In this document: piece by piece, positions 56,985 to 64,000 of the stretch
How positions within the stretch are numbered: the stretch's first letter is position 1
How the letters are laid out: each line of letters starts with the position of its first letter
DNA from: Prorocentrum cordatum
Taxonomy: Eukaryota; Sar; Dinophyceae; Prorocentrales; Prorocentraceae
Direction of reading: 5' to 3'
Length of the DNA stretch: 64,000 bases
NCBI GenBank assembly: GCA_963575745.1
Contig: CAUYUJ010021671.1
Span: 643,223 to 707,222 of the forward strand
Notes under the pieces: model-generated
Told to the model about the DNA's origin: nothing
What the model saw: the letters and a program-made list of their open reading frames with translations, nothing else
Database searches by the model: none
Program-made: the position numbers and the translations under genes

Positions 56985-57530
56985 CTTTTCCCAAACACAC
57001 CAACACGAATACCAACCCTCATACGCTACCCCGAACACCCCAACCCTAGCACGTACCCGAACCCTTACAGTCTAACCCGAACACTCGAATACCAACACGC
57101 TAGCCCATAGCAAGCTAACGCCCTAACCCTAACACCCACATCCTGTCAGCCAAATCCTGACACTCGAACGCCCTAGTCCTAACATGCGTTCCTAGGCCCC
57201 TCCAAACATCCGAACACCCGAATATCATATCCCTAACACCCTAATGTTAAAAACCCAACTCTAACACTCTAACACCCAAGCCTTACCCCTTACACCCTGA
57301 CCGCGACCTACAACCTAAACACCCACAGCCTAACACGCTATCCCTAACGCCCGAACTCGAACCATGATATCCAAACTCTAAACCGAAGCACCCTAATCAT
57401 AACAGCCTGACCGTAACACCCTAACCCTGTCACCCTACCTTGACAAAGCAGCACGCTAACCCTTATACCCTAACACTGTAATCCTAACACCCGAACCCTG
57501 ACAACCGAACCTAACCCGAACACCCTACGC
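56985..57530. repeat. Degenerate telomere-like CCCTAA array
   Basis: Many ACCCTAACAC, CCCTAACCCT, CCCGAACAC and CCTAACG units in one orientation with irregular spacing. It resembles a decayed interstitial telomeric array. No ORF. Confidence 0.7.
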
Positions 57531-57696
57531 TCCTGACGCCCCCTCCTGTGTGCCAGAGCGCGCCCCGTCCCACCAAATCTGCTGCCAACCAGGCGAGGAG
57601 GCAGTACTAAACCCCCTTTCTGGCGCAAAGGGGAGGAGGGTCCCGCCCGCCATTTCTCCAGCGCCAGGGGGGGAGGGCTGGGGGGGTCCAAAGCCG

Positions 57697-57748
<52 letters not shown>
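57697..57748. repeat. (CA)n microsatellite
   Basis: About 24 CA units. It yields Val-Cys ORFs on the minus strand that are not genes. Confidence 0.98.
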
Positions 57749-57751
<3 letters not shown>

Positions 57752-58011
57752 GCACCCTTTTCAATTAGCGGGCGATCACTCGCGCGTTTTCCCTCTCGGC
57801 TGCACGCAAGAGTGACCCCAGGCAAGCGCGACCCCTGATGCGCGCCTTGCCGATGGCTGCACGCGGCGCGCAAACGGCGGCGCGCGTGCCCGTGCTTTGT
57901 CCCCCCGCGCGCCCCCGAGAGGTCCCTCCGGCGTCGGACGAAACGGGGGTGTAGTAAAGGGGGGGGGTAGCGAATCAGCTCGCCTAGCTTGTCTTCCAGC
58001 CTCGTTCTCGT

Positions 58012-58105
58012 CGTCGTCCTCCTCCTCCTCTTCCTCCTCCTCGTCCTCCTCCTCCTCCTCCTCCTCCTCGTCTTCGTCCTCGTCCTCGTCCTCATCCTCC
58101 TCCTG
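58012..58105. repeat. (TCC)n-rich tract
   Basis: TCCTCCTCC with TCGTCC interruptions; low-complexity Ser or Glu ORFs only. Confidence 0.9.
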
Positions 58106-58147
58106 CCTCCCGGCACCGAAGAGCGCCGATGAATCGAGGCAAGGCGC

Positions 58148-58759
58148 ATGGGGTGTGTAGGGGACGAAGTCAGCAGCATGCAGCGGATTTCGTCCCCCCC
58201 CCTCCGTTTCCTGTGCCCCCCTTTTCGCCCGACCCGTGCGCAGCCGACTGCAAAGGAAACCCATGCCAAGAAACACCCTGCTTGCCTCCAGGGTGCCCCG
58301 GGTTTCTTGGACTTCGACGGTTTCGCCATGGAAAGTGTGACGTTCCCACACCAAAACCAATGGACGTCCTGCGGTCTCAGGGTCGGGTTTCTTGTGGATT
58401 GTTTCTTGTGGTCGAGCTCCTACTGTATCATGTCCGCCCAGCGCGCTGGTCACGACACCTCTATTTTCAGCGCGCAGGCGTGCCAGAAGGATACGCGCGG
58501 AACGACGGACTCCCTGACCGATGAGACGTCCACGACCAGCGGCGGTGGCAGCTATTGGCCGCCAAGTAAAGAGAAAGGCAAAATTGACCTATCGACAGAA
58601 AGGATACTGCAAAGATTACAAGCCTGGCAGCAACGAAGCTTGCCAACGGCTCAAGCTAGGACTGAGCCTCGCAGAGCCTGCGAAGTGAATGCAGGCTGCG
58701 CGCGACGGCAGCACGTCAAACGCGACGCGGAGTGGCAGCCCTGGGTCGAGCAAAGATGA
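58148..58759 (+). CDS. Possible short uncharacterised plus-strand gene
   Basis: The ORF reads GFLDFDGFAMESVTFPHQNQ and later KIDLSTERILQRLQAWQQRS with mixed, non-repetitive composition. It could be an exon or a chance ORF; no domain is recognised and no start is preferred. A 155-bp TIR element begins 85 bp after its stop. Confidence 0.25.
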   Translation: MGCVGDEVSSMQRISSPPLRFLCPPFRPTRAQPTAKETHAKKHPACLQGAPGFLDFDGFAMESVTFPHQNQWTSCGLRVGFLVDCFLWSSSYCIMSAQRAGHDTSIFSAQACQKDTRGTTDSLTDETSTTSGGGSYWPPSKEKGKIDLSTERILQRLQAWQQRSLPTAQARTEPRRACEVNAGCARRQHVKRDAEWQPWVEQR

Positions 58760-58843
58760 GGTGGGGTGGCAGAACCGACTCGCAACACCGCATCATAGCC
58801 TGTATGACTCGAGGAACAGAAGACGGCATGAACAAGAACTTTC

Positions 58844-59000
58844 CAAGGGCTCAACTTCGCGCTTCGCGCTCCGCGAAGCGCGAATAACTTCGCGCTCTCG
58901 CGCCGCCCCCCCAACGGGAGGAAAGGAGGACGAGGAGGAGGGGGAGAAGGAACGAGGACCGCGAAGCGCGAATAACTTCGCGCCCTCGTGGGGACCCTTG
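58844..59000. mobile_element. CAAGGGC TIR element, copy 1
   Basis: Begins CAAGGGCTCAACTTCGCGC and ends GGGGACCCTTG, with internal CGCGAAGCGCGAATAACTTC blocks and a GAGGA-rich core. It is flanked by a perfect 8-bp direct repeat GAACTTTC (58836-58843 and 59001-59008), a clear target-site duplication. Non-coding. Confidence 0.9.
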
Positions 59001-59207
59001 GAACTTTCGGAGGTCCGCACGGATTTCTTGGATCGGCGCCGGGCCCCCACTGGCGGCGCCTCTGGCGCCACCCCTAGCGCACTCCGCGCGACGGGGCGGG
59101 GGGCCCAGCGCCGATCCCACGAATCCGCACAGACTGCCGAAGATGCATGCTCCCGCGAAACATCGTCTCATTCTTTCGCGATCATTATCATTCTTATTGT
59201 CTTTAAA

Positions 59208-59365
59208 CAAAGGCTCCCAACTTCGCGCTTCGCATCTCCGCGAAGCGCGAAGTGCGAATCACTTCGCGCTCTCGCGCCGCCTCCCAGGGGAGAAGAGGAG
59301 GATGAGGAGGAATCGGAGCCGAACCGCGAAGCGCGAATAACTTCGCGCCCTCGAGGGCGCCCTTG
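59208..59365. mobile_element. CAAGGGC TIR element, copy 2
   Basis: Begins CAAAGGCTCCCAACTTCGCG and ends GAGGGCGCCCTTG. Same core as copies 1 and 3 (CTTCGCGCTCTCGCGCCGCC, CCCAGGGGAGAAG). Flanks TCTTTAAA and TCTTCTCA are a decayed 8-bp duplication at best. Confidence 0.8.
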
Positions 59366-59566
59366 TCTTCTCAATCTTCTGTGATGAATCTTATTATTAT
59401 TATTTTTCTTCAAACGTGTTAGAATCGCGAAGCCGCTGACACACCAAGACCCGGTGCCCTCCCTGTCAGTGGCACCAGGCGCCCTTCGGTGGAGCAGCAG
59501 CGCGCTCGGCAGCTGTTTAAAAAAGTGCAGCATCCTACTCCTCCTCCTCCTCCTTCTCCTCCTCCT
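59366..59566. other. 3' flank of the PPR gene
   Basis: AT-rich sequence then GC-rich sequence downstream (minus sense) of the PPR stop at 59567. No polyadenylation signal was assigned. No other gene is seen. Confidence 0.4.
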
Positions 59567-61049
59567 CTACTCGGTGCCCGAGCCGATGCCACTCGCAGAG
59601 TACCTGAAGCTTTTGACCCGAAACGCCGCTCCGATCGGCCCCATGGCCGATGGGCAATTTGTTTCCAACACCACTGCCACAGGTAGGACGGGGGGGAAGG
59701 CAGGATGGGGAGGTTCTCCTCCTCCTCCTCCTCCACCTCCTCCTCCTCCCTCTCCTACCTATGGAACTAGTGGTGGTGGCAAACCGGCCCATCAATGGCT
59801 GCCATGTCCGCCTGGATGCGATCCGCGACTGACAGGTAGCCGTTCTTCCGGCACGCCTCCATGATGTGCACGCACGTGCTGCTGCAGTGGACTGCGCCGG
59901 CCTCGACTAGGTCCTTGTACAGCGCGTAGGCCTCGTCAAATTTGTTGAGCTTGACGCAGCAGTGGATGGCGTCGCGGAAGGCGAAGCGGTTGGGCTCGAT
60001 GCCCGCACCCCGCATCGACTCGAAGAGCTCCAGAGCCTCCTCTAGCTTTCTGGTGCTGGTGCAGGCCCTGATGAGAGTGCCGTAGGTCTTCCCGTTGGGA
60101 ACCAGCCCGAGCCCGGCCATCTGCTGGAACAGCCCCAAGGCCTGGCTGGTCATGCCGAGGTGCGAGCAAGCGCACAGCACCGCGTTGAAGGCCACCCGGT
60201 CGACCTTGACGCCCTTCTGCAGCATCTCGTCGTAGAGCCGCAGCGTGAACACTGGCTCGGACCGCTCGTGCGAGGCCATGACACACCGGTACGCGGTGCC
60301 GCTGAGGTGGCCGCCTTTGTCCCGCAGGTTGACGAATGATGGGCATGTTTTCCACCAACACCACCATAAGTTGGCGGGGGGAGGGGGTCCTCCTCCCCCT
60401 CCTCCTCCTCCTCCTCCTCCTCCTCCTCCTCCTCCTCCTCCCCTCCAACCTGTGGTGGTGGTGGCGAAAGACATGCCCACCAGACGAAGGCCTCCACGAC
60501 GTGGTGGGGGAGCTTGCTCTTCCAGGCGCGGATGAGCTGGTTCTGGACCAAGTGCGTGGGCGACATCCCGTGGGCCAGGATCGCCTGCAGGAGCCGGACC
60601 CCGTCCTCCCGCATGCGCTCGTCGCCGAGGTTCGTCGCCACGAGCTTGAAGAACTTGCTGGCGCTGCCGCCGTGGACCGACGGCGGGTCGCAGCGGATGC
60701 CGTTCTCCAGCATGTGGTCGAACAGAGCCAGCGCCATCTCTACATCGTCCAGCCTGGCACAGGCACCGACGAGATCCGAAAAAGACGAGGCGTCGGTCGG
60801 GAGGCATCCCCTGTCGGCCGTCTTGAGCAGGCGCGCGTCGGCATCCCACTGCCCGCGCATCTCTGCGGTCGGCAGATTGACCTTCGCGGCGGCAGCTTTT
60901 GTAGGTCTCACTGTGACCTTGAGAGGGGCTTTCGGGCCAGAATGTCTCGGGCTCCTAACTTTGGGAACGGTTCTGGCGCAAACCGACCAGCATCTTGATT
61001 TGGCAAAGCCAGCGAGGTAGGTGACGAAGAACAGCAGAATGACTACCAT
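59567..61049 (-). CDS. Pentatricopeptide-repeat (PPR) protein, three exons
   Basis: Start chosen at 61049, where MVVILLFFVTYLAGFAKSR gives a hydrophobic, targeting-like N-terminus. Exon 1 carries SFSDLVGACARLDDVEMALA. Exon 2 has consecutive PPR motifs: VDRVAFNAVLCACSHLGMTS, PNGKTYGTLIRACTSTRKLE, EPNRFAFRDAIHCCVKLNKF, then SSTCVHIMEACRKNGYL. Exon 3 ends YSASGIGSGTE with TAG at 59567. Removing two 152-nt insertions (between direct repeats TTCGTC at 60483/60331 and ATGGC at 59795/59643) gives 1,179 nt, exactly 393 codons. PPR proteins bind organellar RNA in processing or editing. The N-terminus predicts organelle import. Confidence 0.85.
59643..59799 (-). mobile_element. Introner-like element in PPR intron 2 (152-bp period)
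   Basis: Direct repeats ATGGC (plus strand 59643-59647 and 59795-59799) bound 152 nt. In minus sense the insert begins TGATGGGCCGGTTTGCCACC and ends TTTCCAACACC-like inverted sequence to TTGCCCATCG, so it has imperfect TIRs around a GGAGGA core. No sliding of the borders gives GT-AG or GC-AG. Confidence 0.8.
60331..60488 (-). mobile_element. Introner-like element in PPR intron 1 (152-bp period)
   Basis: Direct repeats TTCGTC (minus sense) at 60488-60483 and 60336-60331 bound exactly 152 nt. TIRs: TGGTGGGCATGTCTTTCGCC at the 5' end and, reverse-complemented, TGATGGGCATGTTTTCCACC at the 3' end, extending through ACCACCAY-ARGTTGG. The core is (GGA)n. It is the same family and length as the intron-2 copy. 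Confidence 0.9.
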
Positions 61050-61139
61050 CTCGTTCTGCGACGGGTGCATGGCCTGGCAAACTGTACAGATCCGCCGACC
61101 TCTTGGGGTCACGGCGTGTGAGATGCTTCCCCCTCCCCA

Positions 61140-61785
61140 AACCCCTCCCCCGGGAGTCCAGTCCGGCTGGTTCGGGGGGGGGAGGGGCGGGCGGGAGGGC
61201 CGGGGGCCCAAAAACAGGCCAAGAGGGCCCCACAAGGCCCCTCTGGACGGTCCAAGAGGGCTACGAGGCGCCGAAAGATCGCTCCCAGACTCCCAAGATT
61301 GCCTCCAGACGGCCCCCAAGACGCCCCAAGAAGCCACCAAGAGGCCTCCCAAAAAGCCCTCCAGAAGCAACCATCGTCCCATCCCCTAGGGAAAGACGTA
61401 TATGTTTAGCACATGCGCCTGTTGGGCTTTCACGAGGCCCGCACCGGCCCAAGAAGCCTTCAAGATCGACGCAATATAACCCGAGAGGCCCCCAAGAGGG
61501 CTCCAAGAAGGCCCAGCAGGGCCCCAGGACGGCCCCAGAAGGAGCCGAAACAGCCCAGGAGGGCCCCAGGACGACCCCAAAAGGAGGCCCAGAGGGGGAA
61601 CCCGTATGGACATTTCGAGCACTCGGCCCCGAAACAACCTGAGGCGCCAAGAGGCCCCCAAGAGGCTCCCACGAGGCCCCCGAGAGGCCCAAAAGAGGCC
61701 CCTAGAGGCTTCAACACGGCTCCCAAGAGGCCTCACAAGTGCTGCCACGAGAGCCCAGAGAGGCCCAAAGCAGAGCCGTGATCCG
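61140..61785. repeat. Degenerate GAGGCCCCCAAGAGG low-complexity array
   Basis: Irregular repeats of CCCAAGAGG, GGCCCCAGGACG and GAGGCCCC dominate. Long ORFs on both strands (Gly/Leu or Pro/Arg-rich) only reflect the repeat. It may be a decayed minisatellite upstream of the PPR gene. Confidence 0.75.
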
Positions 61786-62687
61786 CCAACCGCCCCCGAC
61801 GAAATCCCAAGAAGCTGAAAGCCCAAGATTCCCCAGAAATCGCGCGCGTTCCGCAAACTCCGTTTTTCACTCTTCCTGCCGCCCCAAGGGGTCGGAAGTG
61901 CGGCGTCAGCCAATGAATCACCTTATCAGCCTTCGCACCGATAATGAAGATCATGCTGATCAGGACGGTGGCGAACGTCCAAAGGAGCACGTGAAACACG
62001 TACAGATGATGGCCGCTGGCGGTCGATAAGGTGTTCGTGTGCTGCGACATTGCGATGTCCAAGAGGAACGTCGATAGTGTGGGGGCAACAGATCGTCCAA
62101 TTCGAAGGATAATCCGTCCGTGCGCTTCAAATTCGATTGCCCACGATCGGGGCGGCTTGAGCCGGAATGGTTGCGGCTACGGAGAGAATTACGTTGCCCC
62201 CATCGTACCAGAAAAGTGTCGAAACGATGTCGAACGAGTATCGCCTCCCAGGGCCCGACTCGTGAAAACCCTCAAGCTTCGGTACTGTCCTGGTGCTCGA
62301 AATCATTTCTGGTGGTCAAGGCTGAAGTAGGTTGGAACATCATGAGGTGAGAAAAGGAACAAGAAAGCGAGAAACACGAGCAGCAGTCCCTGCATTTTTC
62401 GAGGGCGCGTGCTCCTGCTCTCTAGGCGCCAGGAAGAGGGGCGACGAGGACATCCAGGCGGACCTTGGGGGGCTGCACTAGGATTAGGTCGGGCATGTCC
62501 TCCTACAGGCGAATCTTGGACGAATAATTAAACTTAGCAGCAACGAAGCACTACACAAATCGCCCCCCCATTATATTTTCGAACTGTTTTTGGATGTTCC
62601 TCCTGTGGAAAGACAAGCCCGGCTTAATACCAGGATGCGGCCGGGCCGTCCTGGGGGGGGCCTCCGGACTGTCCGGGGAAGGCGTGG
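61786..62687. other. Spacer, no supported gene
   Basis: Moderate GC and several short ORFs without domains. Nothing beyond ordinary spacer is seen. Confidence 0.4.
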
Positions 62688-62695
62688 GGAAGAGT

Positions 62696-62850
62696 CAAGG
62701 GCTCCCAACTTCGCGCTTCGCGCTGCGCGCAGCGCGAAGTGCGGATAACTTCGCGCTCTCGCGCCGCCTCCCAGGGGAGAAGGGGAGGATGAGGAGGAAT
62801 GGGAACCGAACCGCGAAGCGCGGACACCTTCGCGCCCTCGAGGGCGCCCT
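62696..62850. mobile_element. CAAGGGC TIR element, copy 3
   Basis: Begins CAAGGGCTCCCAACTTCGCG and ends GAGGGCGCCCT. It is flanked by a perfect 8-bp duplication GGAAGAGT (62688-62695 and 62851-62858). Same internal blocks as copies 1 and 2. Confidence 0.9.
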
Positions 62851-62858
62851 GGAAGAGT

Positions 62859-63552
62859 GAACGTGGTGGGGGGCCGCATTCGGGGCTCCCTGGGGGTCGC
62901 GTGGGGGTGTCTGCGGGGACTCTTGGGCGCCTCCCCGGGGGGGGGGGGGGACTCGCCAGGGGACGCGCGAGGCCTCTCGAGGCCTCCTTGGCGAGCCCCT
63001 GCGGCCCTGAGCGGGGGCCCTCCGGGGGGCCCTCCCCCAGCGCTCCCTCGACTGGCCATCGCTCGGGCGTCCACTCCCTGTGTTTTTTTTCGGTTTCTTG
63101 CGTGGTTTTTTTCGCCAAATGATCAAGGATGCTCCTCGATGGTCCTCGCCGAAGAAAACATGCACACGTCCGAGCGATGCCAAGTTGAGCCGTCTTGGGG
63201 CCCTGGGGCTCCTCCCGAGCATCTCTCGGCCGTCTTCGGGCCCTGCTGGGGCGCTGTGGGGCGCGCTGCGGACGCTCCTCTTCGTGCGCGGCGGGGCCGC
63301 CCTGGTGCTCTCGGAGGCGCAAGGAGACAAGCCTCAGTGCCAGAAGCCATGTTTCACACGTGTTGGAAGTTGGAAGGCTAGATCTTTCTTGGGGCCTCTG
63401 AAGATGGGGACGGCCAGGGGGTCTGCAAATCGGTCCCAGGACACATCCAGGGCTCGAACCCGACAAGTTCTTCGTGGCGCGCCCAGTCGCGGCGACGAGG
63501 GGGGGCCCCTTTCCCTCCCCTCTCTGCTGGCCGGCACCAGAGTAGTCAGAAC
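62859..63552. other. Spacer, no confident gene
   Basis: Overlapping GC-rich ORFs on both strands, no recognised domain. G-runs occur near 62936-62951. Possible exon sequence cannot be excluded. Confidence 0.35.

Positions 63553-64000
<448 letters not shown>

Noticed and set aside
61261-61913. Overlapping Gly/Leu-rich minus and Pro/Arg-rich plus ORFs
   Set aside because: Open in several frames at once because of the GAGGCCCCCAAG repeat; no domain.

Overview
The window looks like nuclear DNA of a dinoflagellate. The best single clue is a decayed spliced-leader (DinoSL) relic on the minus strand at 56597-56633. Supporting clues are retroelements carrying cytosine-methyltransferase-like domains, split genes whose introns use unusual boundaries, introns made of sense-strand purine (GGAGGA) runs, introner-like elements, long microsatellites and a strikingly GC-rich base composition. 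Prorocentrum-like species would fit that composition, but the sequence alone does not fix the genus. No rRNA, tRNA, CRISPR array or prokaryotic operon was seen.

Layout. About 3.2-15.6 kb and 34.5-56.65 kb appear to be two halves of one giant minus-strand non-LTR retrotransposon. Read from its 5' end at 56.63 kb it carries: the SL relic; a long ORF1 region with a zinc ribbon, a RING-H2 finger and a DNMT3-like cytosine methyltransferase; an APE-type endonuclease; a linker; a reverse transcriptase with the LINE CCHC knuckle; RNase H; and, under 100 bp further on, a roughly 2,000-residue UPF1-like SF1 helicase ORF followed by hairpin-headed 3' repeats. The copy is damaged by frame breaks, in-frame stops, and tandem duplications of 130 and 289 bp.

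Two insertions interrupt it. The first (47710-55147) is a complete DIRS-like tyrosine-recombinase retrotransposon with split direct repeats: a Gag-like ORF, an RT/RNase H ORF with a methyltransferase-like segment, and a tyrosine recombinase. The second (15632-34464) is an 18.8-kb island bounded by about 20-bp inverted repeats. It holds a 538-aa protein gene, a three-exon methyltransferase-fold gene, three uncharacterised minus-strand genes with purine-rich introns, a pair of TA-flanked MITEs, a foldback structure around (GA)n, and six copies or clusters of a GTCACCGAT palindrome found nowhere else in the window. A 5'-truncated RNase H fragment of a second LINE copy lies at the extreme left.

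The right flank (56.65-64 kb) is different. It has degenerate telomere-like CCCTAA repeats, a (CA)n tract, three copies of a 155-bp TIR element (two with perfect 8-bp target duplications), a PPR-protein gene split by two introner-like elements of exactly 152 bp per period, GAGGCCCC-rich low-complexity DNA and a terminal (AGT)n tract. Removing the two 152-nt insertions restores a clean 392-codon PPR reading frame.

Most large plus-strand ORFs are shadows or translated simple repeats and are left out. All coordinates and motif comparisons were made by eye. Family names rest on visible motifs, not on database searches.
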